Notes: generated by a model not told the origin, from the sequence alone. A stretch of DNA of 64,000 bases from Clostridium drakei (GCF_000633595.2 NZ_JIBU02000023.1:124001-188000); one strand, 5' to 3'; counted from the stretch's first letter, positions 7,635 through 16,092 are shown. Made by a program: numbers and translations.

Positions 7635-8096
7635 ATGACTTACGATAAATTACTTATTGAATCCGAAAACAATGGCTTAATTATTAAAGAAAAGCCACTT
7701 GCATATGGTTTCAAAGGATTATATAAGAATAAAAAAATAATTATAAACCAAAAAATAAATACATCTTCTGAAAAAAGATGTATTTTAGCTGAAGAACTTG
7801 GACATCACTATACGTCCTTTGGTAATATATTAGATCAATCAAATATAATCAATGTAAAACAAGAAAAACGTGCTAGAAATTGGGGATATGAAAAATTAGT
7901 AGGAATTGTATCTTTAATAAACGCATTTGAAGAAGGTATTAAAGGAAAACATGACCTAGCTGAATATCTAAATGTAACAGAAAAATTTTTAGAAGATGCT
8001 CTTAAACATTATAAAGAAAAGTATGGAATTTATTATGAAATAGATAATTATATAGTTTATTTTGAACCAAGCTTAACAGTACTAAAGATTTTTTGA
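7635..8096 (+). CDS. ImmA/IrrE-family metalloprotease-like anti-repressor
   Basis: This is a 153-residue protein, preceded by a GGTGGGGG ribosome binding site, with ATG at 7635. The family cleaves phage or mobile-element repressors. The zinc motif is LAEELGHHYTS (residues 51-61), which reads EELGH at residues 53-57 in place of the classical HELGH, so the first His is Glu. The variant is, as far as I recall, common in Firmicute phage members of this family. The later segment GYEKLVGIVSLINAFEEG and the region to residue 130 fit the domain. It is cotranscribed with the CI-like repressor and is the likely switch that starts tail production. Confidence 0.75.
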   Translation: MTYDKLLIESENNGLIIKEKPLAYGFKGLYKNKKIIINQKINTSSEKRCILAEELGHHYTSFGNILDQSNIINVKQEKRARNWGYEKLVGIVSLINAFEEGIKGKHDLAEYLNVTEKFLEDALKHYKEKYGIYYEIDNYIVYFEPSLTVLKIF

Positions 8097-8110
8097 ATAC
8101 TAAGCATTTT

Positions 8111-8143
8111 GGGCTATATAAAGTACTTTATATAGCCCTTTTT
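8111..8143 (+). terminator. Terminator after the immA-like gene
   Basis: A perfect 28-base palindrome (GGGCTATATAAAGT and its complement, 8111-8138) is followed by TTTTT on the plus strand. It ends the repressor-protease transcript and marks the boundary with chromosomal genes. Confidence 0.85.
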
Positions 8144-8150
8144 GAGTCTT

Positions 8151-8570
8151 TTATTCCAAAAGTTCTTTTATATCCTTATAAATTAAAGCAGCAGATATCC
8201 CACCATAATATCTTATTATATTATCAATAACCGTAATAGGTGCCTCAAATCCCCTATTTATAGTTTCATATATCCTTTCATATTCTTTTTCTATATCAAT
8301 TTTATCTAACTCTATAAATTCTAGCTCTACATTATCTTTAACATCGCTGTCATTAATAAATTCCTTTAATTCTTCAAAAACTTCTCCTATATTTTTCGTT
8401 TTCTTATCTTCAATGGTTTTTGTACACCCTCCGCCACTGCATCCGCTGCAACTTTTATTTTCTCCACTGCCACAACCACTGCAAGAACTGTTTTTGTGAC
8501 TGCATCCACAACCTTGAGAAATTTCTTTATATTTGAAGCCAAATATTTCAACTTTAATTTTATCGTTCAT
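8151..8570 (-). CDS. Cys-rich thioredoxin-fold-like small protein
   Basis: This is a 139-residue protein of unknown function. I choose ATG 8570 because AAGG lies ten bases upstream; the frame also allows GTG at 8588. The first strand (KIKVEIFGFKYKEI) is followed by a segment of about 29 residues with seven cysteines (GCGCSHKNSSCSGCG, SCSGCSGGGC). The rest looks like a thioredoxin-type fold: helix IGEVFEELKEFIND, strand NVELEFIELD, then APITVIDN, which places a Pro where thioredoxins carry their cis-Pro, and GGIS with a final helix. A metal- or redox-linked role is inference. It ends convergently with the phage genes and is divergent from the hydrogenase operon. Confidence 0.6.
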   Translation of the reverse strand: MNDKIKVEIFGFKYKEISQGCGCSHKNSSCSGCGSGENKSCSGCSGGGCTKTIEDKKTKNIGEVFEELKEFINDSDVKDNVELEFIELDKIDIEKEYERIYETINRGFEAPITVIDNIIRYYGGISAALIYKDIKELLE

Positions 8571-8750
8571 TATTATATATCCTTTCACCTAGCTAACTTT
8601 TTACTATTATATCACTTTTATCAGTATATTATCTATTTAAAAAGTTCAAATTTCAACATACATTATATAATAAAAATTCCTTATAATGCCCATACTATTT
8701 TGAGAATATAAAAAAGAAGGATGGTGAAAAACCTGCATAGCAGGGAAATT

Positions 8751-9233
8751 ATGGATGTATGTAAATTAGACAATGAAAAATTAAAAGAACTCTCCTCCTA
8801 TATAGATAATTTAGAAGAAAAGGAAGGTTCTCTTATAAATGTTCTTCACAAGGCACAAGACATATTTGGATATCTTCCTGAAGAATTACAAATATTTATT
8901 GCCAACAAGCTTGATATTACTGCTGCCAAAGTATTTGGTGTAGTCACTTTTTATTCATACTTCACTATGGAACCTAGAGGTAAGCACGTAATAAGCATAT
9001 GTATGGGTACTGCCTGCTTTGTAAAGGGAGCAGAAAAGGTTTTAGAAGAATTTAGGAAGCAACTTAAAGTAAAAGATGGATTCTCCACAGAAGATGGACT
9101 ATTCACCATAGATATTTTAAGATGTGTTGGTGCTTGCGGTCTTGCACCAGTAGTTGTAATTGATGGAATGGTTTATGGAAAAGTAAAGGTTGAAGACGTT
9201 GAAGGAATATTAAGTCAATATACTGTAGATTAA
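8751..9233 (+). CDS. hydC: NuoE-like [2Fe-2S] subunit of the multi-subunit [FeFe] hydrogenase
   Basis: This protein of about 160 residues carries the thioredoxin-like [2Fe-2S] domain of complex I subunit NuoE. The four cysteine ligands are visible as CMGTACF and CVGACGLAP, the normal spacing. The frame is open from ATG 8721, but that ATG abuts GAAGG with no spacing. ATG 8751 after AGGGA gives a protein of normal NuoE length, so I prefer it. It is followed after 30 bases by the NuoF-like subunit and then by the catalytic hydrogenase, the HydC-HydB-HydA order of NAD-linked, often electron-bifurcating hydrogenases. Confidence 0.88.
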   Translation: MDVCKLDNEKLKELSSYIDNLEEKEGSLINVLHKAQDIFGYLPEELQIFIANKLDITAAKVFGVVTFYSYFTMEPRGKHVISICMGTACFVKGAEKVLEEFRKQLKVKDGFSTEDGLFTIDILRCVGACGLAPVVVIDGMVYGKVKVEDVEGILSQYTVD

Positions 9234-9263
9234 AATATTAAAACTTGATGTGGAGGTAAATAT

Positions 9264-11144
9264 ATGGATAAAATTAAATCCTTTGAAGAACTAACAGCTT
9301 TACGGGAAAAATTCAAAACTAAAGTTGAAAATCGTACCATTGAAAATGCAAATAAAAATATAAAAAAGAGCATACTTGTATGTGGTGGAACAGGATGTCA
9401 TGCTTCAAAAAGTTTAGATGTAATCAAAGCATTAGAAAAGGAAATCAAAAATGCAGGTTTAGAAAATGAAGTTAATGTTGTTTCCACAGGCTGCTTTGGA
9501 TTTTGTGAAAAAGGTCCTATCGTTAAAGTTGTACCTGATAACGTTTTTTACGTTGAAGTCACTGCTGAAAAAGCAAAGTTAATTGTATATGAACATATTT
9601 CAAAAAACATAATCGTTGATGAATTATTATATAAAGAGCCATCTTCAAACAATAAAATATCTAAACAAAGAGATATTCCATTTTATAAAAAACAAAAAAG
9701 AATTGCTCTTAGAAATTGTGGTCTTATAAACCCAGAAGATATTACTGAATACATAGCAATGAATGGTTATGAAGCTTTAGGTAAAGTTTTAACACAAATG
9801 ACTCCTGATAGTGTAATTGATGAAATAAAGAAAAGTGGCCTTAGAGGCCGTGGTGGTGGTGGATTTCCTACAGGCATAAAATGGGAAATGACCAAAAAAT
9901 CCAACTCTGATACAAAATTTATAATTTGTAATGCTGACGAAGGTGATCCTGGTGCCTTTATGGATAGAAGTATCTTAGAAGGAGATCCTAACGCTGTACT
10001 TGAAGCTATGGCTATTGCAGGTTACTGTATAGGTGCAAATAAAGGCTACATTTATATTAGAGCTGAATATCCTCTTGCAATAGGCAGATTAAGAATTGCC
10101 ATAAAACAAGCTTATGATTTAGGTTTATTAGGTGACAATATTTTTGGCACTAATTTTTCCTTTCATATTGATTTAAAATATGGTGCTGGAGCTTTCATAT
10201 GTGGTGAAGAAACTGCACTTATAAATTCCATAGAAGGTGGTCGTGGTGAGCCTACTGTAAAACCTCCTTTCCCTTCTCAGATAGGATTGTGGAAAAAGCC
10301 TACTAATATAAATAATGTAGAAACTTTAGCAAATATTTGTCCTATTATATTAAAGGGTTCTGAATGGTTTAGTTCTATAGGAACTGAAAAAAGTAAAGGA
10401 ACTAAAGTTTTTGCATTGGCAGGTAAAATTAATAATGTTGGTCTCGTAGAAGTACCTATGGGAATAACTTTAAGAGAAATAATATTTGATTTGGGTGGAG
10501 GTATTCGAGGCGGCAAAAAATTTAAGGCCGTTCAAACTGGTGGACCTTCTGGAGGATGTATTCCTGCTGATCACTTGGATATTCCTATTGATTATGAAAG
10601 TCTTACTGAAATAGGCTCCATGATGGGATCTGGGGGAATGATAGTAATGGATGAAGACGACTGCATGGTAAATATATCAAAATTTTATCTTCAATTTAGT
10701 GTAGATGAATCCTGTGGAAGATGTACTGCTTGCAGAATTGGAAATAAGAGACTTCTAGAAATTTTAGAGGATATCACTAAAGGAAAAGGTACCATGGAAC
10801 ATCTTGAAGGACTAAAAGATTTATCCTATGTAATAAAGGATTCATCTCTATGCGGCCTTGGCCAAACATCACCTAATCCAATTATAAGTACAATGAAATT
10901 TTTCTGGGATGAATATGTAGCTCATGTAAAAGATAAACGCTGTCCTGCCGGAGTTTGCACTGCACTTTTAAAATACAATATAGATCCAGAAAAATGTATT
11001 GGATGTACAGCTTGCACAAGAGTGTGTCCTACAGAAGCTATTTCTGGTGCAGTTAAGAAAACTCATGTAATAAATAAAGAAAAATGTATAAATTGTGGTG
11101 GCTGCAGTACTGTTTGTAAGTTTTCTGCTATTACAAAGCAATAA
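9264..11144 (+). CDS. hydB: NuoF-like NADH/FMN subunit of the [FeFe] hydrogenase
   Basis: This 626-residue protein moves electrons between NAD(H) and iron-sulfur clusters. Domains in order: an N-terminal [2Fe-2S] thioredoxin-like domain (CGGTGCHASKS, STGCFGFCEKG, residues 35-85); the NADH/FMN-binding domain (LRGRGGGGFPTGIKWEM, CNADEGDPGAFMDRS, residues 190-250); the SLBB-like part; a [4Fe-4S] site SCGRCTACRIGNKR near residue 486; and two C-terminal ferredoxin-type [4Fe-4S] sites (CIGCTACTRVCP, CINCGGCSTVC). This is the layout of HydB in bifurcating hydrogenases. The start at ATG 9264 follows TGGAGG. Bifurcation itself cannot be proven from sequence. Confidence 0.93.
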   Translation: MDKIKSFEELTALREKFKTKVENRTIENANKNIKKSILVCGGTGCHASKSLDVIKALEKEIKNAGLENEVNVVSTGCFGFCEKGPIVKVVPDNVFYVEVTAEKAKLIVYEHISKNIIVDELLYKEPSSNNKISKQRDIPFYKKQKRIALRNCGLINPEDITEYIAMNGYEALGKVLTQMTPDSVIDEIKKSGLRGRGGGGFPTGIKWEMTKKSNSDTKFIICNADEGDPGAFMDRSILEGDPNAVLEAMAIAGYCIGANKGYIYIRAEYPLAIGRLRIAIKQAYDLGLLGDNIFGTNFSFHIDLKYGAGAFICGEETALINSIEGGRGEPTVKPPFPSQIGLWKKPTNINNVETLANICPIILKGSEWFSSIGTEKSKGTKVFALAGKINNVGLVEVPMGITLREIIFDLGGGIRGGKKFKAVQTGGPSGGCIPADHLDIPIDYESLTEIGSMMGSGGMIVMDEDDCMVNISKFYLQFSVDESCGRCTACRIGNKRLLEILEDITKGKGTMEHLEGLKDLSYVIKDSSLCGLGQTSPNPIISTMKFFWDEYVAHVKDKRCPAGVCTALLKYNIDPEKCIGCTACTRVCPTEAISGAVKKTHVINKEKCINCGGCSTVCKFSAITKQ

Positions 11145-11170
11145 TAACTTTAAGAAAGGAGTTTGTAAAA

Positions 11171-12913
11171 ATGAAAATGGTAAATTTAACTATAAATGAT
11201 GAAAAAGTATCAGTACCAGAGGGCACTACAATTTTAGATGCTGCAAAAAAAATAAATATAAACATACCTACTCTTTGCTACCTTGATCTTCACGATATAA
11301 AAATGGTAAATAGAACTTCTTCCTGTAGAGTTTGTCTTGTTGAAGTTGAAGGAAGACGTAACCTTGCACCTTCTTGCTCTACTGAAGCTTTTGAAGGCAT
11401 GATTGTTAGAACCAATAGCCCTAGAGCAATAAAAGCAAGGCGTACTATGGTAGAACTTTTATTATCAGATCATCCTACTGACTGCCTTGTCTGTGAAAAG
11501 AATACACAATGTCAACTTCAATTAATTGCTGCTGAATTAGGTATAAGAAAAATAAAATATAAGGGTGCTATGTCCAATTATAAAAAAGATTCCTCCAGTG
11601 GCGCTATATATAGAAACCTGGATAAATGTATAATGTGCAGACGATGTGAAACTATGTGCAATGAAGTTCAAACCTGCCAAGTTTACTCTGCAGTAGATAG
11701 AGGCTTCGAAACTGTAATATCTCCTGCATTTGGTCGTCCTATGCTTGATACACAGTGTACATTTTGTGGTCAATGCGTATCTGTATGTCCAACTGCAGCT
11801 TTAACTGAAGTCAGTAATGTAGCTAAAGTGTGGGAAGTACTAGCTGACCCTGATAAATATGTAGTAGTTCAAACTGCCCCCGCTATAAGAGTTGCTTTAG
11901 GAGAAAAATTTGGAATGGAGCCTGGAACCATTGTAACTGGCAAAATGGTTGCAGCATTAAGAAGATTAGGTTTTGATAAGGTATGTGATACAGACTTTGC
12001 AGCAGATGTAACTATTTTAGAAGAAGCCCATGAATTTATAGATAGACTTCAAAATGGAGGAAGGCTTCCAATACTTACAAGCTGCTGCCCTAGCTGGGTT
12101 AAATTTATAGAACATCAATTTCCTGATCTTTTAGATATACCTTCAACTTGTAAGTCCCCACATATAATGTTTGGCACTTTAGCTAAAACATATATGGCAG
12201 AAAAATTAAATATTGATCCATCTAAAATTGTAGTAGTTTCAATTATGCCATGTGTTGCAAAAAAATATGAAATAAGCAGACCAGAACTTGAACACGAAGG
12301 CCATAAAAATGTTGATCTTGTAGTTACCACAAGAGAGCTTTCAGATATGATAATGGAGGCAGGAATAGATTTTAATAAACTTCCTGATGAAGATTTTGAT
12401 AATCCACTTGGAGAATCCACAGGTGCCTCTGTAATATTTGGAACTACTGGCGGTGTAATTGAAGCAGCTCTTAGAACTGCCTACGAATGGATTACTGGAG
12501 AAACTTTAAAAGAAGTAGAATTTCATAGTGTAAGAGGTCTTGATGGACTTAAAGAAGCTAGTATTAACATTGATGGCAAAGATATACACATCGGGGTAGC
12601 TCACGGTCTTGGTAATGCAAGAAAACTTCTTGAAGAAATAGCATCTGGCGAATCAAAATATCATGCTATAGAAATAATGGCCTGTCCTGGAGGATGTATT
12701 GATGGAGGAGGGCAGCCATATCACTTCGGAGATTTAGACATTGTGAAAAAAAGAATGGAAGCTATATATAGAGAAGATAGAAATAAACCTATAAGGAAAT
12801 CTCATGAAAACCCTGAAGTTCAAGCTCTATATAAAGAATTTATTGGAGAAGTAGGAGGTAAAAAAGCTCATGATCTTCTTCATACTCATTATACAAAAAG
12901 ACAAAAGTTATAG
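11171..12913 (+). CDS. hydA: [FeFe] hydrogenase catalytic subunit, CpI-like
   Basis: This 580-residue protein makes or oxidises H2. An N-terminal plant-type [2Fe-2S] domain (CRVCLVEVEG), a His/Cys-ligated [4Fe-4S] site (HPTDCLVCEKNTQC), two ferredoxin [4Fe-4S] sites (CIMCRRCETMC, CTFCGQCVSVCP) and the H-cluster domain follow in order. The H-cluster motifs are complete: TSCCPSW near residues 303-309 (including the proton-transfer Cys), MPCVAKK, and MACPGGCIDGGGQP. The length matches the monomeric CpI enzyme; it lacks the extra C-terminal [2Fe-2S] domain of longer bifurcating HydA proteins. It is the third gene of the operon, 26 bases after hydB. The maturases hydEFG are not in this window. Confidence 0.96.
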   Translation: MKMVNLTINDEKVSVPEGTTILDAAKKININIPTLCYLDLHDIKMVNRTSSCRVCLVEVEGRRNLAPSCSTEAFEGMIVRTNSPRAIKARRTMVELLLSDHPTDCLVCEKNTQCQLQLIAAELGIRKIKYKGAMSNYKKDSSSGAIYRNLDKCIMCRRCETMCNEVQTCQVYSAVDRGFETVISPAFGRPMLDTQCTFCGQCVSVCPTAALTEVSNVAKVWEVLADPDKYVVVQTAPAIRVALGEKFGMEPGTIVTGKMVAALRRLGFDKVCDTDFAADVTILEEAHEFIDRLQNGGRLPILTSCCPSWVKFIEHQFPDLLDIPSTCKSPHIMFGTLAKTYMAEKLNIDPSKIVVVSIMPCVAKKYEISRPELEHEGHKNVDLVVTTRELSDMIMEAGIDFNKLPDEDFDNPLGESTGASVIFGTTGGVIEAALRTAYEWITGETLKEVEFHSVRGLDGLKEASINIDGKDIHIGVAHGLGNARKLLEEIASGESKYHAIEIMACPGGCIDGGGQPYHFGDLDIVKKRMEAIYREDRNKPIRKSHENPEVQALYKEFIGEVGGKKAHDLLHTHYTKRQKL

Positions 12914-12950
12914 CATAAGTGATATTTAAACTTGAAAGTTATAAATAGTT

Positions 12951-13022
12951 GAAAATTGACAATGTAAAGTTAACAGTTAAGAAACTCATCCTTTAACTGT
13001 CAACTATCAATTGTCAATTCTC
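12951..13022. repeat. Imperfect 30-bp-arm inverted repeat between convergent hydA and thiH
   Basis: The left arm, 12951-12980 (ending AAGTTAACAGTTAA), pairs with the right arm, 12993-13022 (starting TTAACTGTCAACT), with only a few mismatches and a 12-base loop. T-rich sequence (AATTTTTATA) follows on the plus strand. It can act as a terminator for hydA. Its repeated AATTGACAATT-type halves resemble mobile palindromic repeats seen in clostridial intergenic regions; that comparison is from memory. Confidence 0.65.
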
Positions 13023-13039
13023 AATTTTTATACGGATAG

Positions 13040-14200
13040 TTAAACATAAACATAATCATTCATTACTGGTTGTAAACCTTGCTCCTTAATTGCCTCATAT
13101 ACTTCATCTACAGACCTTGTATCCGCAATTTCAAACTGGTCATCACCCTTATCCTCTACTTCTTCAACATGACTTCCGATCCCAGTACTAACACCAGCTG
13201 AAATTTTAGTAGCTGCTAGTCCAATTACATTGTTACGAAATCTTTCACACTCTCTTGTTGAAATAGTAATACTTGCAAAAGGCATAAAGAGACGATATGC
13301 TGTAATCACCTGTAAAAGCTGAGGTTCATGAACATCCTTAGGATTTATTTTATCATTGTTTATAATTGGTCTTAGCCTCGGACAGGAAAAAGCAATTTCT
13401 GCATGTGGATATTTTCTTTGCAGAAGATACGCATGCATTCCTGTGGCAAAAGCATCCTTACGAAAATCATCTAGTCCAAGCAAAGCTGCAAAACCAACCC
13501 CACGCATGCCACCCTTTAAAGCTCTTTCCTGAGCATTAATTCTATATGGGAATATACGTTTATGCCCTGCTAAATGAAGAGTTTCATATTTATCTGAATT
13601 ATATGTTTCTTGAAATACAGTAACAAAATCTGCACCACATTCATGAAGATATTCATATTCATCAGAATTCATTGGATATACTTCCAAACCAACCATCTTA
13701 AAATACTTACGTGCTATTTTGCATGCTTCTCCAATATATTTTACATCTGACATTTTTCTACTTTCTCCAGTAAGAATCAATATTTCTTCTAAACCTGTTT
13801 TAGCTATAGCCTGCATTTCTCTATCTATTTCTTCAGAATTCAATCTTGCACGTCGTATTTTATTGTGACAGTTAAATCCACAATAAATGCAGTAATTTTC
13901 ACAGTAATTGGCAATATATATTGGAGTAAACATATAGACAGAATTGCCAAAATGCTTTCTTGTTTCCTCCTTTGCAAGTCTAGCCATTTCTTCTATAAAT
14001 TTTTCAGCTGTAGGAGATAATAATGCTGCAAAATCTTCTGGTGTACGGTATTCATGCTGCAATGCTCTTTTTACATCTTGTGATGTATATTTATTGTAAT
14101 CATAAGCATTCATACTATTTATGACTTGATTCATAACATTTGACTCCAGTACTTCCATTCCTGGCACATATTCCATATGATTTGTACGTTGTTCATCCAT
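13040..14200 (-). CDS. thiH: 2-iminoacetate synthase (radical SAM)
   Basis: This 386-residue enzyme cleaves tyrosine to dehydroglycine (2-iminoacetate) and p-cresol for the thiamine thiazole ring. The radical-SAM cluster motif is C100-ENY-C104-IY-C107, followed by GFNCHNKIRRARL. The conserved LILTGESRK and GLEVYPMNSDEYEYLHECGAD segments fit ThiH. It is the last gene of the thiSFGH operon, 13 bases after thiG, with AGGAGG before ATG 14200. The use of ThiH rather than ThiO fits an anaerobe. Confidence 0.95.
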   Translation of the reverse strand: MDEQRTNHMEYVPGMEVLESNVMNQVINSMNAYDYNKYTSQDVKRALQHEYRTPEDFAALLSPTAEKFIEEMARLAKEETRKHFGNSVYMFTPIYIANYCENYCIYCGFNCHNKIRRARLNSEEIDREMQAIAKTGLEEILILTGESRKMSDVKYIGEACKIARKYFKMVGLEVYPMNSDEYEYLHECGADFVTVFQETYNSDKYETLHLAGHKRIFPYRINAQERALKGGMRGVGFAALLGLDDFRKDAFATGMHAYLLQRKYPHAEIAFSCPRLRPIINNDKINPKDVHEPQLLQVITAYRLFMPFASITISTRECERFRNNVIGLAATKISAGVSTGIGSHVEEVEDKGDDQFEIADTRSVDEVYEAIKEQGLQPVMNDYVYV

Positions 14201-14213
14201 AAATCCATTCCTC

Positions 14214-14984
14214 CTATTCTGCCAAAAATCCAGTTAATGGCGAAGATGCAGATGCACCCTTATCCAATACACGTCCTAAACCAGAAAGATATGCTGCACG
14301 TCCTGCTTCAATTGCTTGCTTAAAAGCTCCTGCCATAACTGGAATATCACCAGCAGTTGCAATTGCAGTATTAGCCATAACAGCTGCAACACCCATTTCC
14401 ATGGCTTCACAAGCTTGAGATGGACGTCCAATTCCTGCATCAACAATAATAGGAAGATCAATTTCATCTACAAGTATCTTTATAAAATCTTTTGAACTCA
14501 ATCCTCTATTAGACCCAATTGGTGATGCCAAAGGCATAATACAAGCTGCTCCAGCGTTGTATAAATCACGAGCTACATTTAAATCCGCATGCATATATGG
14601 CATTACTACAAATCCTTCCTTTGCAAGAGTTTCTGTAGCCTTAATTGTTTCGTAATTATCTGGAAGTAAATATTTTGAATCATGAATTACTTCAATTTTT
14701 ACAAAAGTTCCACATCCTAATTCTCTTGCTAGTCTTGCTATTCTAACTGCTTCCTCAGCATTTCTTGCACCTGATGTATTTGGCAGTAAAGTTACACTTT
14801 TAGGAATATAATCTAAAATATTCTCATTACCTTCAGTATTGGCACGTCTTACTGCTAAAGTAATTATCTCTGCACCAGCATTTTCTATTGCTGCCTTAAT
14901 TAAATTTAAATTATATTTTCCTGAGCCTAAAATAAATCTAGATGAAAATTCATGTCCTCCGATTATTAATTTATCATTTTCCAT
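14214..14984 (-). CDS. thiG: Thiazole synthase
   Basis: This 256-residue TIM-barrel enzyme condenses DXP, dehydroglycine and the sulfur of ThiS thiocarboxylate to the thiazole phosphate. The catalytic region [15 protein letters not shown] contains the Schiff-base Lys in the normal place. The phosphate-binding segments [11 protein letters not shown] and [11 protein letters not shown], and ALAVRR-type sequence near the start ([11 protein letters not shown]), are typical. It starts at ATG 14984 after AAAGGAG and lies between thiF and thiH in a single leftward operon. Confidence 0.96.
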   Translation of the reverse strand: MENDKLIIGGHEFSSRFILGSGKYNLNLIKAAIENAGAEIITLAVRRANTEGNENILDYIPKSVTLLPNTSGARNAEEAVRIARLARELGCGTFVKIEVIHDSKYLLPDNYETIKATETLAKEGFVVMPYMHADLNVARDLYNAGAACIMPLASPIGSNRGLSSKDFIKILVDEIDLPIIVDAGIGRPSQACEAMEMGVAAVMANTAIATAGDIPVMAGAFKQAIEAGRAAYLSGLGRVLDKGASASSPLTGFLAE

Positions 14985-14999
14985 TATTTACATTCTCCT

Positions 15000-15809
15000 T
15001 TAAACTTCTTCTATACCTAAAATTAATCTCAAAATCATATTAGCTTGATGCCCAGCACAAATAGTTACTCTAGGAGCCATTAAACCTCTTCCTGGTTCTG
15101 CATTACTTTTTCCATCTCCACATAAATAGAAATTGTTAAAAACTTTTCTGGTATTAATGAAATTGCTGCTTTCATAGCCTGCCAAACCAGATGCTGACAC
15201 CAATTTAATTTCCGACTGCTTTTCTAATAAAGTATTTATTAGCATTGCTTTATATTCAGCCCTATCAAAGGCTTCACAAACAATAGAATCATTTTCAAAT
15301 AAAAAAACAGCATTTTCTTCTGTAACTTTTATATTATCAATAGAAACTTTAATATAGGGGTTAATATCTTCAATTTCTGATTTTAACGCTTCTGTTTTTT
15401 TCATTCCCAAATGTCTTATTTTATACGCTTGTCTATTTAAATTACTTGGCTCTACTATATCAAAATCTACTAAATGAAGATGTCCTATGCCAGTTCTTGC
15501 AAGAGCCACTGCAACATTTGAACCTAGACCTCCAAGACCTGCAATTGCCACTCTTGCTCTCTTTACCTTTTCATGTACAAATGGTGTATGTCTAGCCATC
15601 ATCAATGCTTCTAATTCATCTTCTGAAGGCATAATACCTTTTTCTATAAAAGATACACTATCTCCATCATTAAGCGTAATATCATTTTCTGTTTGAAATC
15701 CATTGTAAATCATAATAATATTAGAAACTTCTGAAAATAACTCTTTCCTTAATGAACATAATGAACAACATTTTATTGTTCTATTCTTTCCATTTACATA
15801 AATATTCAT
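15000..15809 (-). CDS. thiF: ThiS adenylyltransferase with an N-terminal ThiS-like domain
   Basis: This 269-residue protein activates the C terminus of ThiS with ATP. Residues 1 to about 58 form a ubiquitin-like ThiS-type domain (MNIYVNGKNRTIKCCSLCSL, then NDGDSVSFIEKG) without a terminal Gly-Gly, so this domain cannot itself carry sulfur. The rest is a Rossmann E1-like domain with the nucleotide motif AIAGLGGLGSNVAVALARTG, DFDIVEPSNLNRQAY and CEAFDRAEYKAML. The CxxC zinc pairs of E. coli ThiF are not evident. Its ribosome binding site is formed by the last Gly codons of thiS, one base away, giving translational coupling. Confidence 0.9.
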   Translation of the reverse strand: MNIYVNGKNRTIKCCSLCSLRKELFSEVSNIIMIYNGFQTENDITLNDGDSVSFIEKGIMPSEDELEALMMARHTPFVHEKVKRARVAIAGLGGLGSNVAVALARTGIGHLHLVDFDIVEPSNLNRQAYKIRHLGMKKTEALKSEIEDINPYIKVSIDNIKVTEENAVFLFENDSIVCEAFDRAEYKAMLINTLLEKQSEIKLVSASGLAGYESSNFINTRKVFNNFYLCGDGKSNAEPGRGLMAPRVTICAGHQANMILRLILGIEEV

Positions 15810-15810
15810 A

Positions 15811-16008
15811 TTAACCTCCTCCTACAAAACCAACTACCTGGATAGAGTCACCATCTTCAATCTTTTTGTTAACATACTGAGATTTTGGTATTATATCACC
15901 ATTTAATTCAACAGCAATTCTTATTAGTGAATAGCCTTCACTAATAAGAAGCTTGTCCAAAAATATATCATTAGTACAATTTATTTTTTTTTCATTTAGT
16001 TTTATCAC
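15811..16008 (-). CDS. thiS: Sulfur carrier protein ThiS
   Basis: This 65-residue beta-grasp protein carries thiocarboxylate sulfur for thiazole synthesis. It ends in VGFVGGG, so it has the required C-terminal Gly-Gly. It starts with GTG at 16008 after AGAGGTG; the nearby ATG at 16010 leads straight to a stop. It is the first gene of the operon, behind a short leader that consists mainly of a terminator hairpin (16037-16092). Confidence 0.93.
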   Translation of the reverse strand: MIKLNEKKINCTNDIFLDKLLISEGYSLIRIAVELNGDIIPKSQYVNKKIEDGDSIQVVGFVGGG

Positions 16009-16031
16009 ATAATCACCTCTTTTGCATAAGC

Positions 16032-16092
16032 AAAAAAGTCACACGAAGAAACTACACCCATGGTGGTGTACCCCTTCGTGTGACTCTCACAC
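16032..16092 (-). ncRNA. Candidate HMP-PP (thiS-motif) riboswitch: terminator-embedded hairpin with an alternative antiterminator
   Basis: On the minus strand AGTCACACGAAG (16085-16074) and CTTCGTGTGACT (16048-16037) form a perfect 12-bp stem followed by TTTTTT. The apical part holds a second short stem (TACACC with GGTGTA). Just upstream GTGTGA (16092-16087) can pair with TCACAC (16083-16078) of the terminator's 5' arm, so the two structures exclude each other. It is placed directly before thiS with no other room in the leader. The thiS motif described as the HMP-PP riboswitch is known to embed its aptamer in the terminator stem, and this fits. A TPP riboswitch is not seen. I could not match the published consensus base by base. 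Confidence 0.7.
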
